From Methylibium rhizosphaerae (lineage in GTDB: Bacteria; Pseudomonadota; Gammaproteobacteria; Burkholderiales; Burkholderiaceae_C), in assembly GCF_006386545.1 (NCBI RefSeq), contig NZ_SWAR01000009.1, positions 99,714-163,713 on the forward strand: a stretch of DNA of 64,000 nucleotides, written 5' to 3'. Below the pieces are notes generated by a model. It ran no database searches, had not been told where the DNA came from, and saw only the letters and a list, made by a program, of their open reading frames with translations. Positions 51,604-63,704 of this stretch are shown piece after piece. Both the position numbers and the translations under genes were made by a program. How positions within the stretch are numbered: the stretch's first letter is position 1; the number at the start of each line of letters is the position of its first letter.

Positions 51604-52751
51604 GGCGTGATTTTCCGTCGGCGTGGCCCGGCGAGCCAACGTTCGAGCGGCCCGGTCCATCCCCTGGGCGCGGCCAGGCTGCCGAGGGCCGCAACGGCCG
51701 CCCAGCTGACCAGCGCCAGCGCAGCCACTGCCGCTGTGCCCGGCTGCCAGGCCGCGCCTGCACCACTGAAGCACAAGGCCAGCACCAGCGACCAGCCCAC
51801 ATACAGTGACAGGGTGTACCGCCCCGCCGGCGCCAGCTTCACCAGCCATAGCGCCGTCCCTGCTTGCCGGCTGGCTGCCAATGCGGCCACGGCAGCGGCC
51901 GAAAGCCAGGGGCCCACCAGCGCCGACGCAACGACCACCGTGTTCTGCGCCGCGTAGCCCCACGAGACCGCCCGGTCCAGCAGCACCGCATACGCCACAT
52001 TGGCCGCGAAGGCCACCGGCAACCAGCGGGCCAGCTGCAGGCGGGCCGTCTGCCAGCGCCGATGGGTCAGCCAGCGCAGGCGGCCAGCCACGAAACCGGC
52101 CAGGGTGATGGTCACAAGCTCCGGCAGGAACAGCAGCGGCGCGAGCAGCACCGTGTTCCAGTAGGCACTCACGTTGAGGACCCACCACTCGCGCCAGGTG
52201 CCGACGCTTGCGCTGTTCGGCATCGTTTCGGTCAGTGCAGGCGCGCCTGTGGTCAGCGTCGCGGCGAGCACCATCGAAGCCCCCCACAGCACGAGCAGCC
52301 AGGCCAGCCCGCGACGCAATGCCGACAAGGGCAGTTGCGCCCAACGCAGCAGGAGCAGGCCACACACCGCATAGGCGGTCAGGATGTCGCCGCTGTAGAT
52401 GAGCGCGCCATGCAAGACCCCGAGCAGCAGCAGGCGCCTCATCCGCCCTCGCCTGTGCATGACCGCAGTCGCCGCACGGCTGCGCATCGAGAGCGCAAAG
52501 CTGTAGCCGAACAGGAAGGCCAGCAGCGGATAGGCCTTGGCCTGGAACAACACCGTCATGGCGACGAACACCGCATGCGCGAGCCAAGAGTCGGCCGGCA
52601 CAGGCACGCCGGGCAGCGGGCCGTAGGGACCTGCGGCATAGCTCATGGCATTGACGACCAGCACGCCGGCCAGCGCCAGCATGCGCAGGCCGTCGACGAG
52701 CGGCTCGCGCGACACGCGGTGCAGCGGCTCGGCCTGCACCATGCCGCCCAT
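51600..52751 (-). CDS. DUF418-family membrane protein
   Basis: 383 residues from ATG 52751 (GTG 52754 adjacent). About ten hydrophobic segments; the beginning (PLVDGLRMLALAGVLVVNAM) and middle (YPLLAFLFGYSFAL, MRRLLLLGVLHGALIYSGDILTAYAVCG written as two blocks) are typical of DUF418/YeiB proteins, which are related to acyltransferase-3-like membrane proteins. Function unknown. Coupled to the lytic transglycosylase, hinting at an envelope role. Confidence 0.85.
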   Translation of the reverse strand: MGGMVQAEPLHRVSREPLVDGLRMLALAGVLVVNAMSYAAGPYGPLPGVPVPADSWLAHAVFVAMTVLFQAKAYPLLAFLFGYSFALSMRSRAATAVMHRRGRMRRLLLLGVLHGALIYSGDILTAYAVCGLLLLRWAQLPLSALRRGLAWLLVLWGASMVLAATLTTGAPALTETMPNSASVGTWREWWVLNVSAYWNTVLLAPLLFLPELVTITLAGFVAGRLRWLTHRRWQTARLQLARWLPVAFAANVAYAVLLDRAVSWGYAAQNTVVVASALVGPWLSAAAVAALAASRQAGTALWLVKLAPAGRYTLSLYVGWSLVLALCFSGAGAAWQPGTAAVAALALVSWAAVAALGSLAAPRGWTGPLERWLAGPRRRKITP

Positions 52752-52755
52752 CACC

Positions 52756-54507
52756 TCAGCTCGCGAGTCCGAGCCGCACCCTCACGTGCTGCAGCACCTC
52801 GCCGGGTGCCAGCTTGGTGGCAGCGGCGTCGCGTCGGCCCTGGTACTCGAGCTGGCCCTCCTTCAGGCCTCGGTCCGAGATCACCACCCGGTGTGGCACG
52901 CCGATGAGCTCCCAGTCGGCGAACATTGCGCCCGGGCGTTCGCCGCGGTCGTCGAGCATGACGTCGATGCCTGCGGCCAGCAGGTCGTCGTGCAACTGGT
53001 CGGCCGCGGCCTTCACCTCGGCGCTGCGGTCGTAGCCGATGGGGCACAGCACCACGGTGAACGGCGCAATGGCGTCGGGCCAGACGATGCCGCGCTCGTC
53101 GTGCGTCTGCTCGATGGCAGCGCCCAGGATGCGGGTGACGCCGATGCCGTAGCAGCCCATCTCCATCAGCTGCGGCTTGCCGTTCTCGTCGAGGTAGGTG
53201 GCGTTCATCGCCTTCGAGTACTTGGTGCCGAGGTAGAACACGTGGCCCACCTCGATACCGCGCTGGATGGCCAGCACGCCTTGGCCGTCGGGCGAGGGGT
53301 CCCCTTCGACGACGTTGCGAATGTCGGCCACGAGGTCGGGCTCGGGCAAGTCGCGGCCCCAGTTGACGCCGGTGAGGTGGAAGTCCGCCTCGTTGGCACC
53401 ACACACGAAGTCGCTCATGTTGGCCACGGTGCGATCGGCTACCACCTTCACCGGCTTCTTGAGGCCGATGGGACCCAGGTAGCCGGGCTTGCAGCCGAAG
53501 TGCTCCTCGATCTCGGCGACGGTGGCAAAGCGATAGCCCTCCTTCAGGCCCGGCACCTTGCCGGCCTTCACTTCATTGAGGGCATGGTCGCCGCGCACCA
53601 GCAGCAGCCAGACGGTGGACTTGGTGACGTCGCCGGCGGCGGTTTTTTCGTCGGTGGCAAGCACCAGCGACTTCACCGTCTGCGCCAGCGGCAGCTTCAG
53701 CAGCTCGGCGACGTCTTCGCAGGTGGCCTTGCCGGGGGTGGGCGTCTTCTGCATCGCCTGCGCGGGCGCGGCACGCTGTGCCAACAGCGGCAGCGCCTCG
53801 GCCAGCTCGATGTTGGCGGCGTAGTCGCTCGTGGGGCAGTAGACGATGGCGTCCTCGCCGGTTTCGGCGATCACCTGGAACTCGTGCGAGCGATCACCGC
53901 CGATCGCACCGGTGTCGGCCGCCACGGCCCGGTATTGCAGGCCAAGCCGATCGAAGATCTTGCGGTAGGCCGCGTACATGAGGTCGTAGCTCCTGCCGGC
54001 GGCCTCGGCATCGCGGTCGAAGGAATACGCATCCTTCATGGTGAACTCGCGGCCGCGCATCACGCCGAAGCGAGGCCGGCGCTCGTCGCGGAACTTCGTC
54101 TGGATGTGATAGAAGTTTTTCGGCAGCTGGCGGTAGCTGCGCAGTTCCTGGCGCGCGATGTCGGTCACCACCTCTTCGCTGGTGGGCTGGATGATGAAGT
54201 CGCGCTCGTGCCGGTCTTTCACGCGCAGCAGCTCCGGGCCCATCTTGTCGAAGCGCCCGGTCTCCTGCCACAGCTCGGCCGGCTGCACCACGGGCATGAG
54301 CAGCTCCACCGCGCCGGCACGGTTCATCTCCTCGCGGATGATGTTCTCGACCTTGCGAATCACCCGCAGGCCCATCGGCATGTAGTTGTAGATCCCCGCG
54401 CCCAGGCGCTTGATGAGCCCGGCCCGCATCATCAGCTTGTGGCTCACGATCTCGGCGTCGGCAGGAGCTTCCTTGAGAGTCGAAATGAAGAACTGGGAGG
54501 CTTTCAT
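52756..54507 (-). CDS. proS: Prolyl-tRNA synthetase
   Basis: 583 residues, bacterial-type class II ProRS with the YbaK-like editing insertion in the middle (residues about 230-390, including [17 protein letters not shown]). Motif 2 is seen in [17 protein letters not shown] and motif 3 in [17 protein letters not shown]. The start MKASQFF at ATG 54507 is standard. Confidence 0.97.
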   Translation of the reverse strand: MKASQFFISTLKEAPADAEIVSHKLMMRAGLIKRLGAGIYNYMPMGLRVIRKVENIIREEMNRAGAVELLMPVVQPAELWQETGRFDKMGPELLRVKDRHERDFIIQPTSEEVVTDIARQELRSYRQLPKNFYHIQTKFRDERRPRFGVMRGREFTMKDAYSFDRDAEAAGRSYDLMYAAYRKIFDRLGLQYRAVAADTGAIGGDRSHEFQVIAETGEDAIVYCPTSDYAANIELAEALPLLAQRAAPAQAMQKTPTPGKATCEDVAELLKLPLAQTVKSLVLATDEKTAAGDVTKSTVWLLLVRGDHALNEVKAGKVPGLKEGYRFATVAEIEEHFGCKPGYLGPIGLKKPVKVVADRTVANMSDFVCGANEADFHLTGVNWGRDLPEPDLVADIRNVVEGDPSPDGQGVLAIQRGIEVGHVFYLGTKYSKAMNATYLDENGKPQLMEMGCYGIGVTRILGAAIEQTHDERGIVWPDAIAPFTVVLCPIGYDRSAEVKAAADQLHDDLLAAGIDVMLDDRGERPGAMFADWELIGVPHRVVISDRGLKEGQLEYQGRRDAAATKLAPGEVLQHVRVRLGLAS

Positions 54508-54618
54508 GGGCGCGATGACGGCAAAAACATGCCGAATGTCGGAGAAAGAAGCAGGGAGCTTGCACACCGCGGCTTGGGGTTAGCCGGGGGTCGGGCCATG
54601 AGACCCGGTGCAATAATG

Positions 54619-54634
54619 ATTTCAGTACTGAAAT
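54619..54634. promoter_or_regulatory. Perfect 16-bp palindrome before rppH
   Basis: ATTTCAGTACTGAAAT at 54619-54634 equals its own reverse complement, in the 139-bp gap between divergent proS and rppH, ending 12 bp before the rppH start. Probable protein-binding site. Confidence 0.5.
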
Positions 54635-54646
54635 TTGGGGTTGATT

Positions 54647-55237
54647 ATGCTCGACCGTGAAGGCTTCAGGCCCAACGTCGGCATCATCCTGCTCAACCAG
54701 CGGAACCAGGTGTTTTGGGGCAAGCGCATCCGGACCCATTCCTGGCAGTTTCCGCAGGGCGGCATCAAGCATGGCGAAACGCCCGAGCAGGCGATGTTTC
54801 GCGAGCTGCACGAAGAAGTGGGCTTGCATCCGGAACATGTGCGCATCATTGCGCGCACGCGCGACTGGCTGCGCTATGAGGTGCCCGAGCACTACATCCG
54901 GCGCGACGCGCGCGGCCACTACAAGGGCCAGAAGCAGATCTGGTTTCTGCTGCAGCTGACCGGCCGCGACAGCGACATGAACCTGCGCGCCACCGACCAT
55001 CCGGAGTTCGACGCCTGGCGCTGGAATGAATACTGGGTGCCGCTGGACGTGGTGATCGAGTTCAAGCGCGACGTCTATCAGATGGCGCTGACGGAGCTCG
55101 CCCGGTATCTGCCGCGCACCAACCACCACAACCGCTACCTGCGCTCGGGCATGCGGCCGCATCGGCGCGACGACGAGCACCACCCGTCGGTGCCGCCTGA
55201 GGTGCCCGCACCGGCCCCGAGCGAGGGCGAGGGCTGA
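54647..55237 (+). CDS. rppH: RNA pyrophosphohydrolase
   Basis: 196 residues, a Nudix hydrolase that removes pyrophosphate from mRNA 5' ends to start decay. The Nudix box runs from [12 protein letters not shown] to [10 protein letters not shown] with all conserved Glu. The beginning [15 protein letters not shown] is typical. A Pro/charged tail of about 35 residues is extra. Confidence 0.95.
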   Translation: MLDREGFRPNVGIILLNQRNQVFWGKRIRTHSWQFPQGGIKHGETPEQAMFRELHEEVGLHPEHVRIIARTRDWLRYEVPEHYIRRDARGHYKGQKQIWFLLQLTGRDSDMNLRATDHPEFDAWRWNEYWVPLDVVIEFKRDVYQMALTELARYLPRTNHHNRYLRSGMRPHRRDDEHHPSVPPEVPAPAPSEGEG

Positions 55238-55257
55238 CCCTCAGGTTGCGTCGGTCT

Positions 55258-56376
55258 CTAGACCAGCACCATGTTGTCGCGGTGGATCATTTCCGGCTCG
55301 GCGGTGTAGCCGAGCAGCCGCTCGAATTCGCTCGACGGCTTGCGCGCGATGAGTCGCGCTTCGGCGCTCGAGTAGTTGGCCAGCCCGCGTGCGATCTGCA
55401 CGCCGTCGGGGCCACGGACCGCCACCACGTCGCCGCGATGGAAGTCGCCCGTCACTTCGACGACGCCGATGGGCAGCAGGCTCTTGCCTTCATCGCGAAC
55501 CTTGTTCGCCGCGCCCGCATCGACCACCAGCGTGCCGCGCAGCTGCAGGTGGTCGGCCATCCACTGCTTGCGGGCGGCCTGCTTGGCGGTGCCGGCCACG
55601 AACAGCGTGCCGATGGCCTCGCCGCCGGCGAGCCGCACCAGCACGTCGGCTTCGCGGCCCCAGGCCACAACGGTATTGGCACCGCTGCCGGCCGCGCGCT
55701 TGGCCGCCAGCACCTTGGTGATCATGCCGCCCTTGCCGATGCTGGAGCCCGCACCGCCGGCCATCTGCTCGAGCGACGGATCGCCCGCGGTGACCACGTC
55801 GAGGAAGCGAGCGTTCGGATCCTTGCGCGGGTCGGCTGAATACAGCCCCTTCTGGTCGGTGAGGATCACCAGCGCATCGGCTTCCACGAGGTTGGCCACC
55901 AGCGCGCCCAGGGTGTCGTTGTCGCCGACCTTGATCTCGTCGTTGACGACCGTGTCGTTCTCATTGATGACCGGGATCACCTTGAGCGACAGCAGCGTGA
56001 GCAGCGTGGAGCGCGCATTGAGATAGCGCTCGCGGTCGGCCAGGTCGGCATGGGTGAGCAGCACCTGGGCGCTGCCCAGGCCCTGTTCGCGCAGCTTGGT
56101 TTCGTAGATGTGCGCGAGGCCCATCTGCCCCACCGCCGCGGCCGCCTGCAGCTCGTGCACTTCCTTGGGCCGGCTCGACCAGCCCAGGCGCTTCATGCCT
56201 TCGGCGATGGCGCCGCTGGAAACCATCACCACTTCGCGACCCTGCGCAGCCAGGGCGGCCATCTGGCGGCACCAGTTGCCGATCGCATCGGCATCGACGC
56301 CCCGGCCTTCGTTGGTCACGAGGCTGGAGCCCACCTTCACGACGATGCGGCGGGCGTTCTTCAGAACGTCACTCAT
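55258..56376 (-). CDS. proB: Glutamate 5-kinase
   Basis: 372 residues: an amino-acid kinase domain ([43 protein letters not shown]) followed by a C-terminal PUA domain ([19 protein letters not shown]). First step of proline synthesis from glutamate. Follows obgE by 15 bp on the same strand, a common Burkholderiales arrangement. Confidence 0.97.
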   Translation of the reverse strand: MSDVLKNARRIVVKVGSSLVTNEGRGVDADAIGNWCRQMAALAAQGREVVMVSSGAIAEGMKRLGWSSRPKEVHELQAAAAVGQMGLAHIYETKLREQGLGSAQVLLTHADLADRERYLNARSTLLTLLSLKVIPVINENDTVVNDEIKVGDNDTLGALVANLVEADALVILTDQKGLYSADPRKDPNARFLDVVTAGDPSLEQMAGGAGSSIGKGGMITKVLAAKRAAGSGANTVVAWGREADVLVRLAGGEAIGTLFVAGTAKQAARKQWMADHLQLRGTLVVDAGAANKVRDEGKSLLPIGVVEVTGDFHRGDVVAVRGPDGVQIARGLANYSSAEARLIARKPSSEFERLLGYTAEPEMIHRDNMVLV

Positions 56377-56391
56377 GGGGCTCCTGCGAAA

Positions 56392-58274
<1,883 letters not shown>

Positions 58275-58358
58275 ATCAGCCCTTTCAGTAACAAAGAACA
58301 CGCGCGACGGGGCTGCCCCCAAAGCGCAGCTCCTCGCCCGAGAGGCGAAGAGCCCGCG

Positions 58359-58367
58359 ATCATACCA
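58359..58367 (-). promoter_or_regulatory. Extended -10 promoter of rplU-rpmA
   Basis: On the minus strand TGGTATGAT is an extended -10 about 85 nt before rplU. A TTGACA lies only 12 bp upstream of the hexamer, too close for normal use. Confidence 0.4.
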
Positions 58368-58482
58368 CAGCCGACCTGTCAAGGCGCGCTTTCGCTCAGC
58401 GCGCGGCCAGGAGGTGTCCGCCCGCTCCCTATAATCCGCCGTCTGCTCACCGCGAGCCCGCCTCTGTTCAAGGGTCCCCAGC

Positions 58483-59466
58483 GTGTCCCCCGTCCCCAAA
58501 ACAACGACCTCCGCCGCAGCACTTCTGGCTGCCGACATGGCCGAGGTCGATGCCCTGATCCAGCGCCGACTGGCCTCCGACGTGGTGCTGATCAACCAGA
58601 TCTCGCACTACATCATCAGTGCCGGCGGCAAGCGCATCCGGCCGATGCTGGTCCTGCTGTTCGCACGGGCACTCGGCTTCAACGGGCCGGAGCGCTATGA
58701 GCTGGCAGCGACGGTGGAATTCATTCACACGGCCACGCTGCTGCACGACGACGTGGTGGACGAGTCGGCTCTGCGCCGCGGCCGTGAGACCGCGAACGCG
58801 CTTTTCGGCAATGCGGCCAGCGTGCTGGTCGGAGACTTCCTGTACTCGCGCGCCTTCCAGATGATGGTGTCGGTGAAGCGCCTGCGCGTGCTGGAAGTGC
58901 TGGCTGACGCGACCAACGTGATCGCCGAAGGCGAAGTGCTCCAGCTCATGAACATGCACGACCCCGACCTCGCGGTCGAGGATTACCTGCGTGTCATCCG
59001 CTACAAGACGGCCAAGCTGTTCGAGGCCAGCGCGCGCCTGGGCGCCGTGCTCGCAGGCGCCGACTCTCCGCTCGAGGAAACCTGCGCCTCCTACGGCCGC
59101 GCGCTCGGCACCGCCTTCCAGCTCGTGGACGACCTGCTCGACTATGAAGGCCTGTCGGCCCAGATGGGGAAGAACGTCGGCGACGACCTGCGCGAGGGCA
59201 AGCCCACCCTTCCGCTGCTGGTGGCCATGGAGCGCGGCACGGCACAGCAGCGGGCACTGATCCGCCACGCCATCGAACATGGCGAGGTCGAGAAGCTGCC
59301 CGAGATCATCGAGATCGTGCGCGAAACCGGCGCGCTGGAGGCCACGCGAGAGGCAGCTCGCGCCGAGGCTTCGAAGGCCCGCGAATGCCTTGCTGCATTG
59401 CCGATGTCAGAAAGCCGCGAAGCTCTGCTAGAATTTTGTGTTCGTTCGGTAGACCGCTCTTCCTGA
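58483..59466 (+). CDS. ispB: Octaprenyl (long-chain) diphosphate synthase
   Basis: 327 residues. The two Asp-rich motifs are [10 protein letters not shown] and [11 protein letters not shown], with GGKRIRPML upstream. It makes the isoprenoid side chain of ubiquinone. GTG 58483 gives the full frame; ATG 58537 is an alternative. A TATAAT at 58430-58435 is a probable -10. Confidence 0.95.
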   Translation: MSPVPKTTTSAAALLAADMAEVDALIQRRLASDVVLINQISHYIISAGGKRIRPMLVLLFARALGFNGPERYELAATVEFIHTATLLHDDVVDESALRRGRETANALFGNAASVLVGDFLYSRAFQMMVSVKRLRVLEVLADATNVIAEGEVLQLMNMHDPDLAVEDYLRVIRYKTAKLFEASARLGAVLAGADSPLEETCASYGRALGTAFQLVDDLLDYEGLSAQMGKNVGDDLREGKPTLPLLVAMERGTAQQRALIRHAIEHGEVEKLPEIIEIVRETGALEATREAARAEASKARECLAALPMSESREALLEFCVRSVDRSS

Positions 59467-59518
59467 GACGGTCTGACGAACCTGCAGAGCAGCCCGCAAC
59501 GGGCTCGTCACTGCAAAT

Positions 59519-59595
59519 CGGGGTGTAGCTTAGCCTGGTAGAGCGCTACGTTCGGGACGTAGAGGCCGGAGGTTCGAATCCTCTCACCCCGACCA
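59519..59595 (+). tRNA. tRNA-Pro (anticodon CGG)
   Basis: 77 nt with encoded CCA. Acceptor CGGGGTG pairs with CACCCCG; the anticodon stem CTACG / CGTAG encloses TTCGGGA (anticodon CGG). An integrase gene follows, so its 3' end is probably an attachment site. Confidence 0.95.
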
Positions 59596-59705
59596 ACTTC
59601 AACAGTCGGTTTTCATAGGGAAGCAAGCGCTTCTGCGGGTCGCAAGACCATTCGTGTGTCTGTTCGATGTGTCACTTTCCTCTCTGACACGTGGCACACG
59701 AACCG

Positions 59706-61502
59706 ATGGCAAAACCTCTTGGATTGTTCCTACGTGGCGGGTCTTACTCGCTGCGCGTCATGGTCCCGAAGGACCTTCAGGCCCAAAACGCGGGAGAAGG
59801 CGGTAAGCCGCGCACGAAGCTGGTCGTCGCATTGGGTACTGCTGACCTGCGCGAGGCTCGTTTGCGGGCCGCTCAGAAGCGAGCGGAATACGAAACGCTG
59901 TTCACGGTACAGCGTGCCCGCCTCAAGCCACGGAGCATCCAGCCGACCCGCGAGGTCGTCACACATCTTGCGGCGCTGTTCCGCCATGAACTGCTGAGCG
60001 ACGACGACAGGACCCGCGCAAACCCACACACCACCGGAGCGACGGCGGCGCTCGGAGCCGCGCTGCTCCTTGGGGCCGAGCCGGTTCACACGAAAACCAC
60101 GCCCACCGGCCACATCGTGCAGGTTCACGCACTTGGTGCGGAGCTGCTCCCAGACGATGACGCGGACCCGCTGGCAGGGTTCAAACGCGAGCATGCGCAA
60201 CTTATCAAGGCGGACCACCAGCGCACACTCGCGGGCTGGAAGGAGGACGCCGCGGATGGACGTCTGGAGGTCGCCCGCCGGGCAGCGGATCGCATGGCGC
60301 AGCGCATGGGCTTGCAGCTGGACTGGGGCACGGCAGGGGCACGTGAGCTTCTGGTGACGTTTCAGCGCAGCATGATCGACGCCGCGGCGGCCCTCGTGGC
60401 CCGTGGGGCCGGTGAGAGCGTGGAGACCCCGGAAGCGCCGGCAGCCCAGCAGGTCGCCGCACCTGCGAGGCTGCGCGATGCACTCGCCCCATGGAGGGCT
60501 GCCAAGCCCAACCGACACGCGAAGACGGTGCGCGATACCGAGCTGGCCCTGGAGGCCTTCGAGGCCTTCACGGGCAACCCCCCGCTATCGCGCCTAACGC
60601 TGGCACATGGCGACGATTTCCGTGCGTGGCTGCTCAAGCAGTCAAGCAGCGAGAAGACCGCTGCAAACAAGTTCGCTGCCGTCAACGGGCTGCTCAACTA
60701 TGCCGCCGACCAGCGCGGCATGATCGAACGCAACCCTTGGGCAAAGCTGCGCGTAAACATCACCAAGCGAACCAAGGGCGGCCCGTGGGCCCTCGGGGAA
60801 GTCGCCACTATCTTCGGCACGTCGCTGTTCACGTGCTACGAACTCCCGCCCCAGGAAAAGGCTGCTCAGGATGCGGCGTACTGGGTACCTCTGCTCGCGC
60901 TGTTCACGGGTGCTCGCGTGTCCGAATTGGCGCAGCTCCGCATTCGAGACCTCGTGCTTGCCGACAGCTCCGCAGGCCCTGCCACCCTTGCAGTCTTGAG
61001 CATTACCGATGAGCCAGAGGACGACGAGGTGGGCACGTTCGCAACGGCCACCAAGACCGCGGGCAGCGTGCGCACGGTCCCGCTGCATCGCGAGCTGATC
61101 CGCTTGGGGTTCCTGGAGTACGCAGCCGCCATCAAGGAAGCCGGCGCCGCCCAGATGTTCCCCTCCGTTCAGCGGCGCGAGGGTAAGGGCGCAGGCGACG
61201 ACCTATCTACCTGGTTCGGCAAGTACCGGCGAGGCCTGGGCATCACGCGACCTCGTGCAGGTATTCACGCCGCGCGACACACGATGCGCACCGCGCTTGC
61301 CAATGCAGGGGCCACCGATGCACAGGCATTTGCGATTGGCGGATGGTCGGGCGCCCGCGGCCCGGGCAATTCCACATACCTGCACGCCCTTTCGCCCGAG
61401 GTATTGCGAGAGGTACTGGATCGCGTTACCTATGCAGGCCTGACGTTGCCGAGAGTTTTCAAAGAGCCCGCCTGGGCCCCAAAGACCAACCGGGTCGGGT
61501 AG
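59706..61502 (+). CDS. Tyrosine recombinase of a second island
   Basis: 598 residues from ATG 59706 (GTG 59691 in frame upstream). The N-terminus (GLFLRGGSYSLRVMVPKDL) is typical of tRNA-targeting integrases of Burkholderiales. Catalytic residues: Arg in FTGARVSELAQLR (about 401-403), HAARH (about 521), Trp replacing the second His in IGGWSG, and Tyr in NSTYLHA. It should integrate at tRNA-Pro(CGG). The right end of this element lies beyond the window. Confidence 0.9.
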   Translation: MAKPLGLFLRGGSYSLRVMVPKDLQAQNAGEGGKPRTKLVVALGTADLREARLRAAQKRAEYETLFTVQRARLKPRSIQPTREVVTHLAALFRHELLSDDDRTRANPHTTGATAALGAALLLGAEPVHTKTTPTGHIVQVHALGAELLPDDDADPLAGFKREHAQLIKADHQRTLAGWKEDAADGRLEVARRAADRMAQRMGLQLDWGTAGARELLVTFQRSMIDAAAALVARGAGESVETPEAPAAQQVAAPARLRDALAPWRAAKPNRHAKTVRDTELALEAFEAFTGNPPLSRLTLAHGDDFRAWLLKQSSSEKTAANKFAAVNGLLNYAADQRGMIERNPWAKLRVNITKRTKGGPWALGEVATIFGTSLFTCYELPPQEKAAQDAAYWVPLLALFTGARVSELAQLRIRDLVLADSSAGPATLAVLSITDEPEDDEVGTFATATKTAGSVRTVPLHRELIRLGFLEYAAAIKEAGAAQMFPSVQRREGKGAGDDLSTWFGKYRRGLGITRPRAGIHAARHTMRTALANAGATDAQAFAIGGWSGARGPGNSTYLHALSPEVLREVLDRVTYAGLTLPRVFKEPAWAPKTNRVG

Positions 61503-61603
61503 AGCGCCCCAGCCCTTGCCCAGCGTGCCCGCGCACACCCACCTGGCTCCCGATAAGCGCCCCCGGGTTTCAGCGGCGCCACAACCTTGAGACGCAGAAG
61601 CCA

Positions 61604-62068
61604 ATGAACCGTCTTGCCACTGCCGAGTTCCTGACCTTCACACCCACCGAACAGGCGGCTTTGCATGCGTTGGCGCATTCACTGTCCCGAAGCCTTTGCG
61701 TGGGGGTCACCGCGGACTTCTATAGCCCCCAGGATAACGACGAGTACGCCTCGCTCCTTATGGTCGAGCCGGACAGATTGACGTTGGAGCCGCTGGCGAC
61801 GGTGCAGCTCATTCGAAGGCCTGCGCGTGGGTTCGGGCTCGTTATGGCGAGCGGTCGGGCCTATGGTTCTGCCACTTGGCGGGCCGCAATTGCGGCTGAC
61901 TTCTGGCTGACTCTGCGCTATGCCGAGCGCACGGCAATTCGTGCCGCTCTTGGTCTGCGGGCAGGTTCCTTCGCGCTGCAGCATGCCATGCCCCCCACTC
62001 CACAGTTGGAAGCAAAGGTGTGGCGGCTCAGCCGCGCGGCGTGCACTTCTCCGCTCCTTGACCGTTGA
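61604..62068 (+). CDS. Hypothetical protein of second island
   Basis: 154 residues, no recognised domain, from ATG 61604. A short strand-rich segment (SLLMVEPDRLTLEPLATVQLI) and Ala/Arg-rich helices. 101 bp after the integrase. Confidence 0.5.
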   Translation: MNRLATAEFLTFTPTEQAALHALAHSLSRSLCVGVTADFYSPQDNDEYASLLMVEPDRLTLEPLATVQLIRRPARGFGLVMASGRAYGSATWRAAIAADFWLTLRYAERTAIRAALGLRAGSFALQHAMPPTPQLEAKVWRLSRAACTSPLLDR

Positions 62069-62520
62069 CATGCGGCTCCGGGCTCCCTGCCTGGAGGCCC
62101 CATTGACGAACTACCGGTTAGGTAGGGGGCCGCTATCCCTGGCGCCCTCCACCGACGGATTGAACTCGCTCCAGTGCCGGTCGGAAAACCTTCGACGCGA
62201 CATGCAGTTGCAGTAACGCACGGTTAGGTAGCGACCTTAGCGCCACGCCAGCAGTCCCCACAGTTGCGAGCAACTCCCCGTCGGGGTCGCTGATGTGGCC
62301 CCAGGCAGGGCTGAAGCCAGGCAAATCAGCCGCGCCAGCCCGCGTCTCGCGCAAGCCCCCCCTGCCCCGCGCTATTTACGAGCCCAGGAGCCCCTTGCCG
62401 GTCTCGGCAGGCTCGTGATGCCCAAGAGCGCGGCCCCTCCGCGCATACGCGCAGGACCTGCCCCCTCTATCCCTGGCCTCCCGGCCGGGAGGGGTGCGTT
62501 CGACCACGAAAGACCCAGCA
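62069..62520. other. Intergenic stretch with an 11-bp direct repeat
   Basis: 452 bp without a convincing gene. It holds CGGTTAGGTAG at 62115-62125 and 62221-62231. The first copy sits in an inverted repeat CTACC-GGTTA-GGTAG. The rest is Pro/Ala-codon-like GC-rich sequence without clear signals. Confidence 0.45.
62115..62231. repeat. Pair of 11-bp direct repeats
   Basis: CGGTTAGGTAG occurs at both ends of this segment, 95 bp between copies. Near an integrase such repeats may bind an excisionase or regulator. Confidence 0.4.
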
Positions 62521-63108
62521 ATGACTCACAAAGTCCCCGTCCTCCTGAAGCGCTCGCCCAAGACCAACGACGTGCGTCCTCATTCACACTGGCCTGACGT
62601 GCTCGTCGTGCAATTACAGAACCGCCAGGCCTGCCAAATCAGCAAGGCCCGGTACGAGGCCCTGCAGGCCGCTGGCCACACTGGGCGCTGGTTCGCCAAC
62701 CGAGACGGCAAGTGCGGCCATAGCTACGTCCGTCTCGAAGGTCCATCCAACCTACTGACTGTCGCCCGCCTCATCACTGACTGCGAACCCGGGCAAGCCG
62801 TCCGCTACCTCAACGGCAACCGCTTCGACCTCCGCGACGAGAACCTTAGCGTGGTTGCCAAACGGGGCGGCAAGTGCAAGAACCCGGTGCAGGAAGCCGA
62901 GGACCGCTTCCCCGGGGACGTTGAGGCCCAAGCGGCCTGGTTGCGCCGCAGAGCCCGCAAAGGCGATCGGACCGACTTGGCTGTCATCGCGACCGCGCTG
63001 CATGGTGATACCCCGGCGGCCCGCGTAGGGCTCATGGAACTGTTCGGCGGGAAGCGCACCTTGGGCGAACTCGGTTGTGTGACCGTCTGGGCCACGGAGC
63101 CCGCATGA
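62521..63108 (+). CDS. HNH/AP2-like DNA-binding protein
   Basis: 195 residues from ATG 62521. AVRYLNGNRFDLRDENLSVV (about 98-117) resembles the segment joining HNH endonuclease and AP2-type DNA-binding domains in phage proteins, but the usual leading His is replaced, so nuclease activity is doubtful. ATGA coupling with the next gene. Confidence 0.5.
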   Translation: MTHKVPVLLKRSPKTNDVRPHSHWPDVLVVQLQNRQACQISKARYEALQAAGHTGRWFANRDGKCGHSYVRLEGPSNLLTVARLITDCEPGQAVRYLNGNRFDLRDENLSVVAKRGGKCKNPVQEAEDRFPGDVEAQAAWLRRRARKGDRTDLAVIATALHGDTPAARVGLMELFGGKRTLGELGCVTVWATEPA

Positions 63109-63704
63109 GCTGCACGCAGTGCGCGGCGCAGCGCACTCCAAACCCTGCACGACCGACTGAAGCGCAGCGACGCGCCCGGGAGGAATTCGACATTGACAAG
63201 GCAATGGCGGCACTTCCTGCCACTTCCACTGCGTGTCGTCCGCAAGGGGCAGCGGGTGTGCGGTTGCGCCGACATCACGTCGCGGTCATTCCGGAGGGCT
63301 TGTTGCGTGAGTTCGCCCGTGACACGCTCGGTGCCAAACGGATGTCGAAGCAATACCTTGATGCTCTTCGCGTGGTCCTCGGCAACAAGGCCGACGCAAG
63401 CTGCAGGCGGTACGTGCTGGAACTGAACATCCGAGTCCCGTTCGCGGCGGAACGCGTGATGCGAACCATCATCGACCAGATGAAGCGAGCGGGGCTCACC
63501 TATGGTCAAGGGGTCGCCCTGGGCAATGGGCGCACGCAAGTTGTCCAGTGCTTCGGCCCGCGTCGGCAGGAGTGTGCGGATGAAGATGCGCCGGCAGAAC
63601 TGGAGGCTGACCTGCGAAGGGAAGAGGAAGCGGCGCCCCATGCACCCGCCATGCCCCCAAATGCCGAGCCGTGGGGCATCCAGGCGAGCGAAGTGCCGCA
63701 CTGA
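63105..63704 (+). CDS. Hypothetical protein of second island
   Basis: 199 residues. An N-terminal CTQC pair, then a conserved-looking centre (RRYVLELNIRVPFAAERVM) and an acidic, Pro/Ala-rich tail. Translationally coupled to the HNH/AP2-like gene. Function unknown. Confidence 0.5.
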   Translation: MSCTQCAAQRTPNPARPTEAQRRAREEFDIDKAMAALPATSTACRPQGAAGVRLRRHHVAVIPEGLLREFARDTLGAKRMSKQYLDALRVVLGNKADASCRRYVLELNIRVPFAAERVMRTIIDQMKRAGLTYGQGVALGNGRTQVVQCFGPRRQECADEDAPAELEADLRREEEAAPHAPAMPPNAEPWGIQASEVPH

